Shown: one piece after another, positions 8,021 through 14,777 of the stretch
How positions within the stretch are numbered: position 1 is the stretch's first letter
Layout of the letters: each line of letters begins with the position of its first letter
Assembly (NCBI GenBank): GCA_002402945.1
Contig: DHGV01000007.1
Location: forward strand, 1 to 17,158
Reading direction: 5' to 3'
Source: Pelotomaculum sp. UBA4789
GTDB lineage: Bacteria; Bacillota; Desulfotomaculia; Desulfotomaculales; Pelotomaculaceae
DNA length: 17,158 bases
Made by a program: the position numbers and the translations under genes
Notes under the pieces: model-generated
What the model was told of the DNA's origin: nothing
Seen by the model: the letters and a program-made list of their open reading frames with translations, nothing else
Databases searched by the model: none

Positions 8021-9373
8021 ATGCGTACAAAGACCAAATACCTGTGCCAGGAATGCGGGCAGCAGTCAACCATGTGGCTGGGGCGCTGCCCCGGCTGCGG
8101 CGCCTGGAACAGCCTGGTGGAAGAGACCATCAGCCTCCGGAAAGCTGCCGGGCCCTCTGCCTTTACAGCTGACGCGCCGCGCCCGGTCACAGAAGTGCCT
8201 GTATTGGAGGAAGAGCGTTTTTCCACAGAGCTGGGTGAAATGGATCGGGTACTTGGAGGGGGCCTGGTGCCAGGTTCACTGATTTTACTTGGAGGCGACC
8301 CGGGAATTGGGAAGTCAACCCTGATGCTGCAGATTTCTCAACTGCTCAGCCGCCGCATGCAGGTTCTTTACGTTTCGGGTGAAGAATCAGCACGCCAGGT
8401 CCGTCTCAGGGCCGATCGCCTGGGAGCGCTCTCGCCGGGTTTGTTGCTGTTGTCTGAAACAGATATAGATATCCTGGAACGGCACCTGAGGGAATTGTCG
8501 CCGCCGGTGGCAGTTATTGACTCTATTCAGACGATGTTCAAAAGCGAACTGGGTTCTGCCCCAGGCAGCGTAGGGCAGGTGCGCGAATGCGCGGCCCAGC
8601 TTATGCGTTTGGCCAAAACAACAGGAACTACAATTTTTTTGGTCGGGCATGTGACAAAAGAAGGAGTGATAGCAGGCCCACGGGTGCTCGAGCACATGGT
8701 TGACACCGTGCTCTACCTGGAAGGGGACCGGCGCCAGTTCTTCCGCATCCTGCGCTGTGTAAAAAATAGATTTGGCTCAACAAACGAAATAGGTATTTTT
8801 GAAATGAGCGGCAGCGGCCTGCTGGAGGTAACCAATCCATCTGCATTATTTTTAGTCCAGCGTTCGCAGGGAGGTGTGTCCGGATCTGCGGTTGTCGCCG
8901 CATTGGAGGGTACCAGGCCCCTACTGGTGGAGATACAGGCCCTGGTATCGCCAACGGGATTCGGTATGCCCCGGCGGATGACCGCAGGGGTAGATTATAA
9001 CCGGGTTGCCCTGATAGCTGCCGTTTTGGAAAAGAGGGTTGGTTTAAGCCTGGGCAGCCACGACATTTACGTCAATGCTGTCGGCGGGGTAAAGATCGAT
9101 GAGCCTGCTGTAGACCTGGCCATCGCTTGTGCTTTAACCTCCAGTTTCCGGGATGTTCCCGTGGATAACAGCATGGCTTTTGCCGGAGAAATTGGGCTCA
9201 CCGGTGAACTGCGCCCGGTTACCGGAGTAGAAAAAAGAGTAAGGGAAGCATTTAAACTTGGCTTCAGCCGATTTTTATTATCCTCTCAAAGCGCCGTGGA
9301 TCATGATGGAGAAACGGGCATATTGACAGCGGATACTCTGGCGGCAGCACTGGAACTGGCTTTAATGGTGTGA
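8021..9373 (+). CDS. radA: RadA, DNA-repair and recombination ATPase
   Basis: RecA-like ATPase that helps branch migration and processing of recombination intermediates. Of 450 residues: an N-terminal four-cysteine zinc finger (C9/C12, C23/C26); RecA core with Walker A GGDPGIGKST (91-100) and Walker B-like VAVIDS (about 163); the RadA-specific KNRFGST motif (about 248-254); and a C-terminal Lon-protease-like domain without evident proteolytic use. ATG 8021 is 12 bases after GGAG (8005-8008). The adjacent in-frame TTG at 8018 has slightly better spacing and cannot be excluded. disA begins 10 bases after the stop, so the two are cotranscribed. This matches the known functional link: in B. subtilis RadA interacts with DisA and tempers its c-di-AMP synthesis. 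Confidence 0.96.
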   Translation: MRTKTKYLCQECGQQSTMWLGRCPGCGAWNSLVEETISLRKAAGPSAFTADAPRPVTEVPVLEEERFSTELGEMDRVLGGGLVPGSLILLGGDPGIGKSTLMLQISQLLSRRMQVLYVSGEESARQVRLRADRLGALSPGLLLLSETDIDILERHLRELSPPVAVIDSIQTMFKSELGSAPGSVGQVRECAAQLMRLAKTTGTTIFLVGHVTKEGVIAGPRVLEHMVDTVLYLEGDRRQFFRILRCVKNRFGSTNEIGIFEMSGSGLLEVTNPSALFLVQRSQGGVSGSAVVAALEGTRPLLVEIQALVSPTGFGMPRRMTAGVDYNRVALIAAVLEKRVGLSLGSHDIYVNAVGGVKIDEPAVDLAIACALTSSFRDVPVDNSMAFAGEIGLTGELRPVTGVEKRVREAFKLGFSRFLLSSQSAVDHDGETGILTADTLAAALELALMV

Positions 9374-9383
9374 GGTGGATTTT

Positions 9384-10448
9384 ATGAAAGAAGATAAAAT
9401 GGCAGGTGAACTGCTAAAAGTATTACGAGCGGTAGCACCCGGCACCCCTCTGCGGGAGGGCCTCGAAAATATACTCAGTGCAAAAACCGGCGGCCTGATA
9501 GTCATTGGCGATTCACCTGAGGTTATGAAAATCATTGAAGGCGGCTTTGCGATTAATGCTGACTTCTCCCCTGCCAGGCTTTACGAGTTGGCTAAAATGG
9601 ATGGAGCCATTATATTAAATAAAGATGTCAGAAAAATTCTGGCTGCCAATACCCAGCTGGTTCCAGACCAAAATATTCCGTCAAGCGAAACAGGGATTCG
9701 ACATCGTTCCGCGGAAAGGGCTGCGATACAGACTGACACCCTGATAATTTCTATATCCCAGCGCCGCGGTGTTATAACAACCTATAAAGGGCCCTTGAAA
9801 TATGTTCTCAAAGATCTCAGTGTTTTACTGACAAAAGCCAACCAGGCCATCCAGACGCTTGAAAAATACCGCTCGGTCCTGGATAAAGTGCTGCTGGTGC
9901 TGAGCGCTTTGGAGTTTACGGATGCCGTAACCCTGTTTGATGTGGCCAAGGCCATTCAGAGAGTTGAGATGGTTACAAGGGTAGTCAAGGAAATAAATAG
10001 ATATATCAGTGAACTGGGGGTTGAGGGCCGCCTGATATCAATGCAGATGGAAGAACTGGTGGCCAGCACAGAGGACGAAGGGCTTCTGGTCATCCAGGAT
10101 TATGCAATGACCATGGGTGAAATAACACCTGCCGATATCCTGGGTATAATCAGAAGCTGGCCGGCTGAAGATATTCTTGACCTGGCTATGATCTCCAGGG
10201 CGCTTGGTTACCCGAGCAGCCCCGGTATTCTTGACCAGCACGTTATGCCCAGGGGCTATCGAATTTTAGACAAAATACCAAGGCTGCCGCTGCCCGTGAT
10301 TGATAACATGATCAAAGCTTTTGGGACGCTCAGCAGGATCCTTGTAGCCACAATAGAAGAACTTGATGGGGTTGAAGGAATCGGAGAGGTCCGTGCCCGT
10401 TCCATCAAAGAAGGGTTGGACCGTTTGCGCGAACAGGTCATGCAGTAA
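9384..10448 (+). CDS. disA: DisA, DNA-integrity-scanning diadenylate cyclase
   Basis: Makes c-di-AMP from two ATP and is inhibited when it meets branched DNA. Of 354 residues: an N-terminal DAC domain with the catalytic DGA motif (73-75, in AKMDGAIIL) and RHRSA (106-110); a central helical spine; and a C-terminal helix-hairpin-helix DNA-binding domain (about 325-350, DGVEGIGEVRARSIKEGL). Both catalytic motifs are intact, so the enzyme is probably active. The start ATG 9384 has AGGTGG at 9373-9378; an upstream in-frame GTG at 9375 is part of that site. The gene forms an operon with radA. No convincing terminator follows before the carD promoters. Confidence 0.96.
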   Translation: MKEDKMAGELLKVLRAVAPGTPLREGLENILSAKTGGLIVIGDSPEVMKIIEGGFAINADFSPARLYELAKMDGAIILNKDVRKILAANTQLVPDQNIPSSETGIRHRSAERAAIQTDTLIISISQRRGVITTYKGPLKYVLKDLSVLLTKANQAIQTLEKYRSVLDKVLLVLSALEFTDAVTLFDVAKAIQRVEMVTRVVKEINRYISELGVEGRLISMQMEELVASTEDEGLLVIQDYAMTMGEITPADILGIIRSWPAEDILDLAMISRALGYPSSPGILDQHVMPRGYRILDKIPRLPLPVIDNMIKAFGTLSRILVATIEELDGVEGIGEVRARSIKEGLDRLREQVMQ

Positions 10449-10530
10449 CGGAGAAGTAAAAAAGCAGATCATGACAGGATTATGCCTTATAAATTTTATA
10501 ATTTTTTATGAATTATCTTAAAATTTGATG

Positions 10531-10559
10531 TTGACACTGCAATGCTGCTATGTTAGAAT
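10531..10559 (+). promoter_or_regulatory. Upstream carD promoter (P1)
   Basis: A perfect -35 TTGACA (10531-10536), a 17-base spacer and TAGAAT (10554-10559) preceded by TGT (extended -10). All elements are near ideal. The region is strongly AT-rich compared with neighbouring genes. Confidence 0.75.
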
Positions 10560-10569
10560 TATGGTTTGT

Positions 10570-10598
10570 TTGACAAAGAGGTTTTTTTATGTTATATT
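10570..10598 (+). promoter_or_regulatory. Downstream carD promoter (P2)
   Basis: A second perfect TTGACA (10570-10575), a 17-base spacer and TATATT (10593-10598) lie 39 bases after P1. The predicted start near 10605 gives a leader of about 40 bases to the carD TTG. Confidence 0.7.
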
Positions 10599-10644
10599 AT
10601 ATGAGTTATTTAATTTTTTTTATGAAAAATGAGGGGGTACGGCA

Positions 10645-11121
10645 TTGTTTAAAATAGGAGACAAAGTGGTGTACCCGATGCACGGTGCAGGAGTCATTGA
10701 ATCCATTGAAGAGAAGGAAGTTTTGGGGGAAAAGCGGCAGTATTACATTCTGCAGCTTCCTGTTGGCGATATGAAAGTGATGATTCCGATCAATAATGGT
10801 TCCGGGGTGGGTTTGAGAGAGGTAATTGACTGGGATGGTGTTGAGCGGGTGCTGGATATCCTTCGCGAGCAGTGCTCCGCTATGTCACCGAACTGGAACC
10901 GCAGGTACCGTGCCAATCTGGAAAAAATAAAGAGCGGTGATATATATGAAGTCGCAGAAGTTGTGCGCAACCTGATAACTAGAGATCGTGAAAAGGGGCT
11001 TTCTTCCGGCGAAAGAAAAATGCTGGAAAATGCAAGACAAATCCTGATCAGCGAGCTGGTTCTGGTGACGGAACTGGAGGAAGAAAAGGCCCAGTCACTT
11101 TTGGATGGCGCCTTTGCTTAA
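10645..11121 (+). CDS. carD: CarD/CdnL family RNA-polymerase-binding regulator
   Basis: Family members bind the RNA polymerase beta subunit through an N-terminal Tudor-like RID domain and stabilise the open complex, often at rRNA and housekeeping promoters. Here 158 residues contain the RID (about 1-60, beginning FKIGDKVVYPMHGAGVIESI) and a helical C-terminal domain (about 70-155), where SPNWNRRYRANLEKIKSGD includes the Trp region that contacts the promoter bubble edge in characterised homologues. The start is TTG at 10645, 6 bases after GAGGGGGT. It stands alone between tandem promoters and a terminator, so it is probably a single-gene unit. The exact target set in this organism is unknown. 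Confidence 0.92.
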   Translation: MFKIGDKVVYPMHGAGVIESIEEKEVLGEKRQYYILQLPVGDMKVMIPINNGSGVGLREVIDWDGVERVLDILREQCSAMSPNWNRRYRANLEKIKSGDIYEVAEVVRNLITRDREKGLSSGERKMLENARQILISELVLVTELEEEKAQSLLDGAFA

Positions 11122-11150
11122 AAAGCGTCAGACGATCTGGCGTTTTTTTA
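11121..11150 (+). terminator. Rho-independent terminator after carD
   Basis: An 8-pair stem (11125-11132 with 11136-11143, two G-U pairs, loop CGA) overlaps a run of seven Ts at 11143-11149. It begins within a few bases of the carD stop codon. Confidence 0.85.
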
Positions 11151-11169
11151 ATTTTACCGGATAATTATG

Positions 11170-11199
11170 TTGATAGTATGTTTATGATAACTATATAAT
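11170..11199 (+). promoter_or_regulatory. Promoter of the PIN/TRAM-ispD unit
   Basis: TTGATA (11170-11175), an 18-base spacer and TATAAT (11194-11199) in a very AT-rich stretch, about 45 bases before the GTG start of the next gene. Other AT-rich -10-like sequences overlap, so the exact start site is uncertain. Confidence 0.6.
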
Positions 11200-11246
11200 A
11201 TAATTATATCTTATTATATGTTATATGGAAGGGAGGTGAGAAACAA

Positions 11247-12386
11247 GTGATCAGGAAAATTGTATATGTTGCTTTATTAGCAGCTTTTACCGCCGGGGGA
11301 TTTGCTTTGGGGTATTTTTTAGTTGACAGCGAGTTGATCGCTTTTTTTATCAATTTGCCGCAGCATTACAAATACGGTTTCATTGGGCTTTCCACCCTGT
11401 TTTTCCTGGTAGTTGGTATTTTACTGGCGCCGCGGCTGATCCGCGGGGTTTTATGGCTGACAGCTTTTATGGAGCAGTATTTACAGAGGATACCGATCCA
11501 GGATTTGGTATCAGGCTCAATAGGTTTGGTTTTTGCACTCATAATTTCTAATTTAATTGGTCCGACTATTTCTTCAATCGGCTGGCCGGGCAGAGTTTTA
11601 TGGATTTGTTTAACTCTCTTTCTGGCCTATCTTGGAGCGAGTGTATTCATTAAGAAAAGGGAAGATCTGTTATCTCTGTTTGCAAGCATACCGAAGTTTG
11701 GCAAGGAGCGCGCCTTGAAGTCTGAGGCCCGTGCCGGGCAATTCAAAATCCTCGACACCAGTGTTATTATCGATGGGCGTATTTCCGAGCTGTGTGAAAG
11801 TGGCTTCATCGAAGGAATTATGCTCGTTCCTGCTTTTGTGCTTGAGGAATTACGTCATATTGCTGATTCTCCCGATCTTCTTAAACGGAACAGGGGCCGG
11901 CGCGGACTGGATATATTAAACAAGATGCGGAAAGATCAGGAAATCAAGATCCAGATATATGACAATAATCGTGGCTTGGAAGATGTCGCTGAGGTCGACA
12001 CCAAACTTGTCAAGCTGGCTCAAAAACTCGGGGCCAAAATTATTACCAATGACTTTAATCTGAATAAAGTAGCGGAACTGCATGGTGTAAAGGTCCTCAA
12101 TATCAACGAACTGGCCAACGCGGTTAAACCGATAGTGCTGCCCGGTGAGGAAATGGTTGTTCAGGTTGTCAAAGATGGCAAAGAGTCAGGTCAGGGAGTA
12201 GCTTACCTGGACGATGGCACAATGATCGTCGTTGATGGCGGCAAGCGTTATATTAACCAGACCATCCCTGTGCTGGTTACCAGTGTTCTGCAAACAGCGG
12301 CCGGGAGAATGATTTTTGCCAAGTTAAAATACGAGCGGCGGGTTGATGGACAGGCAGGTTATGCTGAGGTGAATATTGTTGGTTAA
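11247..12386 (+). CDS. PIN/TRAM domain integral membrane protein (YacL-type)
   Basis: A 379-residue protein. The N-terminal part has about four hydrophobic membrane segments (roughly 4-24, 45-62, 88-106, 115-135). A cytoplasmic PIN domain follows (about 165-285), starting KILDTSVIIDGRI, with the acidic residues Asp170, Glu200, Asp251 and Asp269 that form the PIN nuclease centre. The C-terminal TRAM domain (about 295-355), a small RNA-binding beta-barrel, contains GQGVAYLDDGTMIVV. This architecture is that of B. subtilis YacL, which sits in the same place between disA and ispD. RNase activity is plausible because the acidic cluster is kept, but the substrate is unknown. GTG 11247 follows GGGAGGTGAG by 7 bases. 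The 3' end overlaps ispD by 8 bases. Confidence 0.92.
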   Translation: MIRKIVYVALLAAFTAGGFALGYFLVDSELIAFFINLPQHYKYGFIGLSTLFFLVVGILLAPRLIRGVLWLTAFMEQYLQRIPIQDLVSGSIGLVFALIISNLIGPTISSIGWPGRVLWICLTLFLAYLGASVFIKKREDLLSLFASIPKFGKERALKSEARAGQFKILDTSVIIDGRISELCESGFIEGIMLVPAFVLEELRHIADSPDLLKRNRGRRGLDILNKMRKDQEIKIQIYDNNRGLEDVAEVDTKLVKLAQKLGAKIITNDFNLNKVAELHGVKVLNINELANAVKPIVLPGEEMVVQVVKDGKESGQGVAYLDDGTMIVVDGGKRYINQTIPVLVTSVLQTAAGRMIFAKLKYERRVDGQAGYAEVNIVG

Positions 12387-13074
12387 AATAGCAGCGGTAG
12401 TTGTTGCCGCCGGGAGCGGCTCAAGGATGGGAACCAAAGCAAAAAAACAGTTTCTAACCCTGGATGGCACACCGCTGGTGGGTTATGCTTTAAAAATATT
12501 GGATGCCAGTCATATGATTGGGAGCATTATTGTAGTTGTCAGCCCTGGCGATGAAGAATACTGCCGCAAAGCCGTGGTTGACAGACTTGGGATAAATAAA
12601 GCAGCGACAATTGTACCGGGAGGTAAAGAGCGCCAGGATTCCGTGTATAACGGCCTTCTGGCGCTTTCACATGATACTGATATTGTTGTGGTCCATGATG
12701 GGGCCCGGCCTTTTTTCAGTTCCGCAATCCTGGAGTCTGTCATTGAGGCTGCGCAGGCTCATGGCGCCGCTACATGTGCCGTTCCGGCCAAAGACACGGT
12801 TAAACTGGCCGGAGAAGACGGTTTTGTCACAGGGACGCTTCCCCGGGGATGCACCTGGCTGGTCCAGACACCGCAGGCCTTCCGCTATGAGCTGATAATC
12901 GAAGCTCACCGCAGGGCGCGTGAGGATAATTTTTTGGCGGCCGATGACGCCGCGCTGGTGGAATTGATGAACAAGCCGGTAAAAATTGTTATGGGTTCAT
13001 ATGATAATATAAAAATTACCACACCTGAGGATATGGTTGTGGCCCGGACAATTATAAGGGAATCTGCCCGTTAA
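12379..13074 (+). CDS. ispD: IspD, 2-C-methyl-D-erythritol 4-phosphate cytidylyltransferase
   Basis: Third step of the MEP isoprenoid pathway: joins CTP and methylerythritol phosphate to give CDP-methylerythritol. A Rossmann-like nucleotidyltransferase of about 231 residues with AAGSGSRMG (about 10-18) binding CTP phosphates, the downstream Lys-rich KAKKQF, PGGKERQDSVYNGL, VVHDGARPF (about 100-110) and TPQAF. The start is TTG; GAGGTGA at 12366-12372 is 6 bases from TTG 12379 and only 3 from TTG 12376, so 12379 is preferred. The ribosome-binding site lies inside the preceding gene, so translation is likely coupled. Its last 23 bases overlap an antisense receiver-GGDEF relic. ispF, often directly adjacent or fused to ispD, lies about 590 bases further on. 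Confidence 0.95.
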   Translation: MVKIAAVVVAAGSGSRMGTKAKKQFLTLDGTPLVGYALKILDASHMIGSIIVVVSPGDEEYCRKAVVDRLGINKAATIVPGGKERQDSVYNGLLALSHDTDIVVVHDGARPFFSSAILESVIEAAQAHGAATCAVPAKDTVKLAGEDGFVTGTLPRGCTWLVQTPQAFRYELIIEAHRRAREDNFLAADDAALVELMNKPVKIVMGSYDNIKITTPEDMVVARTIIRESAR

Positions 13075-13557
13075 GGCTATCCAGCTGGTCTATAGTAAAA
13101 GCGTGGTTTCGGCCTGCATCTTTGGCGGCATACATGGCCCTGTCAGCGGCCTGGATTAGTTCACTGCTGTTCTTATAACCCGGCCCGAACTGGGCTATCC
13201 CTGTACTGAAAGTTATGATTATTTCTTTTTGGTGATAAGGTTCTACCAGTGGTTTTGACAGCCAGGTATCACTGAGCCTGTCAATTATGTCTTTTGCAGT
13301 ACCGGCTTTTGATCCATTCTCAGTTCAGCGCAGAGTTCGGCAGAGGGTTGGCAGCTTGGATTTTGTTCCAGGATAATTAAGTCAGGGATAATCTTGTTTA
13401 GCGATTTTCTCGCGTCACCGGCATTGCTGAAGCTGAATACACGCATATCGATCAGGTAAAGTTCTTTGGCCAAAGACCTGCGCACTGCGGGGTCACTATC
13501 CAGAATCAACACGGAGTACTGCATTTGCTGATATAAGTTTTCCTTATTTTGTGTCAT
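13052..13557 (-). pseudogene. Decayed receiver-GGDEF (diguanylate cyclase) gene with internal deletion
   Basis: Two reading frames on the minus strand carry the two ends of one response-regulator/diguanylate-cyclase gene. Frame one, 13557-13285 (90 residues), is a receiver N-terminus: VLILDSDPAVRRSL with the acidic pair, then PDLIILEQN where the phospho-acceptor Asp is Glu. Frame two, open from 13324 to its stop at 13052, is a GGDEF C-terminus: ITFSTGIAQFGPG and DRAMYAAKDAGRNH. Both frames are open across 13285-13324. The receiver C-terminus and the GGEEF/GGDEF catalytic loop are missing, so a deletion with frameshift joined the ends. The ribosome-binding site AGGAGAA before the ATG is intact. 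The 3' end overlaps ispD by 23 bases. It could still make a 90-residue truncated receiver, but cyclase activity is impossible. A sequencing or assembly error could mimic the frameshift, but not the missing centre. Confidence 0.85.
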
Positions 13558-13592
13558 TAAATAATTCTCCTGAAATATCGTTCTTATTAATA

Positions 13593-13608
13593 TTTTCCAC
13601 GTGAAACA
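13593..13608 (+). other. parS-like ParB/Spo0J binding site
   Basis: TTTTCCACGTGAAACA differs only at its second base from the Firmicutes parS consensus TGTTNCACGTGAAACA. It lies in the short intergenic space between the receiver-GGDEF relic and ispF. ParB (Spo0J) loads at such sites near the replication origin, and the equivalent gene cluster in B. subtilis is origin-proximal. I found no second copy in the window. Confidence 0.65.
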
Positions 13609-13667
13609 AGGTTCTCCTTTTGAGATGGATTTTTAAAGACACCAGCAACTTTTTAAGGAGGGTTAAT

Positions 13668-14150
13668 ATGAGAGTTGGCATTGGTTATGACGTGCACAGG
13701 ATGGTTGAGGGAAGAGACCTGGTGCTGGGCGGGGTGAATATTCCCAGTGAAAAAGGGCTGCTGGGACATTCTGATGCAGACGTGCTGGTGCACGCCATTA
13801 TTGACGCAATTTTGGGTGCTGCCGGAGAAGGAGATATCGGAGCGCACTTTCCGGACAGTGATCATAAATACAGGGGGATCAGCAGCTTAATATTACTTGC
13901 TAAAACAGGAGAGCTGCTCAAGTCCAAAGGCCTGGAAGTCCTGAATATTGATGCTGTAATAATAGCGCAGGAGCCAAAACTGGCTCCCTACAAGGAAGAT
14001 ATGGCTGCCAACATGGCAAAAACACTGGGTATCAGAGTTGGCCAGGTAAATATTAAAGCGACAACAACCGAAGGCCTCGGTTTCACCGGCGCCGGAGAGG
14101 GAATCGCGGCTTATGCCGTGACGATGATCAAAGTTGCTGGTTCACTGTGA
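13668..14150 (+). CDS. ispF: IspF, 2-C-methyl-D-erythritol 2,4-cyclodiphosphate synthase
   Basis: Fifth step of the MEP pathway: cyclises the CDP-methylerythritol 2-phosphate product, releasing CMP. A homotrimeric metal enzyme. The 160 residues are full length for the family: metal ligands Asp8 and His10 (GYDVHRM), His42 (LVHAIIDA), the substrate loop GHSDADVL (about 33-40), GDIGAHFPD (about 55-63) and the C-terminal TTEGLGFTGAGEGIAAYA. The start ATG 13668 has AAGGAGGGT 5 bases before it. No clear sigma-A promoter is visible in the 110 bases upstream, so expression could depend on read-through from ispD across the antisense relic, or on a weak promoter. The last 9 bases overlap the convergent Cys-rich gene. 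Confidence 0.96.
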   Translation: MRVGIGYDVHRMVEGRDLVLGGVNIPSEKGLLGHSDADVLVHAIIDAILGAAGEGDIGAHFPDSDHKYRGISSLILLAKTGELLKSKGLEVLNIDAVIIAQEPKLAPYKEDMAANMAKTLGIRVGQVNIKATTTEGLGFTGAGEGIAAYAVTMIKVAGSL

Positions 14151-14423
14151 ATACCGTTCATGCCCGGATTCGATATGTTTCCACTTTTCAACAACAGCCA
14201 GTTCACTTTCAGCTGCTTCATTTGAGATGCCGGCAAGTTTTAACAGTACCTTTAAGTCCTCCAGACTGATCAGCTCATATGCAGACGATTTGCTTAACCG
14301 GCTTAAAATGTCCATTAGTTTTTCAATGCGGCAGTTTGCGCAGTGCTTACGGGTAAGCAGGCAGGAATCACAGCAGTTTTCCAAAAGACGGTTAATTTCT
14401 TCAAAATCAGTATTGTCCATCAT
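14142..14423 (-). CDS. Small Cys-rich protein of unknown function
   Basis: A 93-residue protein that I do not recognise. The N-terminal third has a cysteine cluster: C17, C18, C21, H27, C28 and C31, i.e. CCxxC then HCxxC, which could hold a zinc or iron-sulfur centre. The rest looks helical and charged (about 33-93), with a Leu-rich stretch SLEDLKVLLKLAGI. There is no signal peptide or membrane segment. It looks like a real gene: AAAGGGTG stands 7 bases before the first of two ATGs. It runs against ispF and its stop overlaps the ispF stop by 9 bases, with no terminator between them. Binding of metal or of a partner is inference only. Confidence 0.65.
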   Translation of the reverse strand: MMDNTDFEEINRLLENCCDSCLLTRKHCANCRIEKLMDILSRLSKSSAYELISLEDLKVLLKLAGISNEAAESELAVVEKWKHIESGHERYSQ

Positions 14424-14777
14424 TTCAAATCACCCTTTTAAATAAAAAATCCCCTGATTTTTTTCAAGGGCATCGTTGGCCTTGTGTGTATATTGTAAGT
14501 ATTAAAGGCAAAACTCGAATATAATAAATACTTAGTAAATTATACAATATTGAATCTTTAGATACAAGTATTAATTTAAATGTTTAGATTTTGTGGAGAT
14601 TGAATAGGTTATATTTCATATAATCGAGTTCAGTACATGATCTTTAGCAGCTTAGTTAAGAATATACGCCTGCTCAAAAAGTTGCCTGCCCTTCAAATGA
14701 GGTGTTATAATAAGCTCGGCAAAAAAGGCATTAGTTCATCTTATTTGTTAACTCATATGGATTGGGGGATAAAGGAT
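14424..14777 (+). other. AT-rich intergenic region before gltX
   Basis: About 350 bases with no convincing gene. An imperfect hairpin (CCCCTGA...TCAAGGG, 14451-14470) lies just upstream of the Cys-rich minus-strand gene. TAAGTATT (14496-14503) and AATACTTA (14527-14534) form an 8-base inverted repeat, and AAGTATTAA recurs at 14497 and 14566. The gltX promoter is near its right end. No T-box specifier hairpin or conserved T-box antiterminator sequence is visible. An in-frame extension of gltX from 14637 has no family similarity or ribosome-binding site. Confidence 0.6.
14682..14711 (+). promoter_or_regulatory. Promoter of gltX
   Basis: TTGCCT (14682-14687), an 18-base spacer and a perfect TATAAT (14706-14711), about 65 bases before the proposed gltX start. 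Confidence 0.6.

Noticed and set aside
10480..10510. AT-rich palindrome after disA as a terminator
   Set aside because: The arms are nearly all A and T with a one-base loop; no GC-containing stem, so not a credible terminator.
12376..14150. ispD-ispF bifunctional fusion
   Set aside because: Each gene has its own start, ribosome-binding site and stop, and about 590 bases including an antisense relic separate them.
14637..14777. N-terminal extension of gltX from an upstream ATG
   Set aside because: The extra 47 residues are unlike any glutamyl-tRNA synthetase N-terminus, no ribosome-binding site precedes the ATG, and a good promoter lies inside the extension.
14424..14777. T-box riboswitch upstream of gltX
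   Set aside because: No conserved T-box antiterminator sequence, no specifier-loop hairpin and no terminator/antiterminator pair can be seen; the gap before cysS also lacks them.
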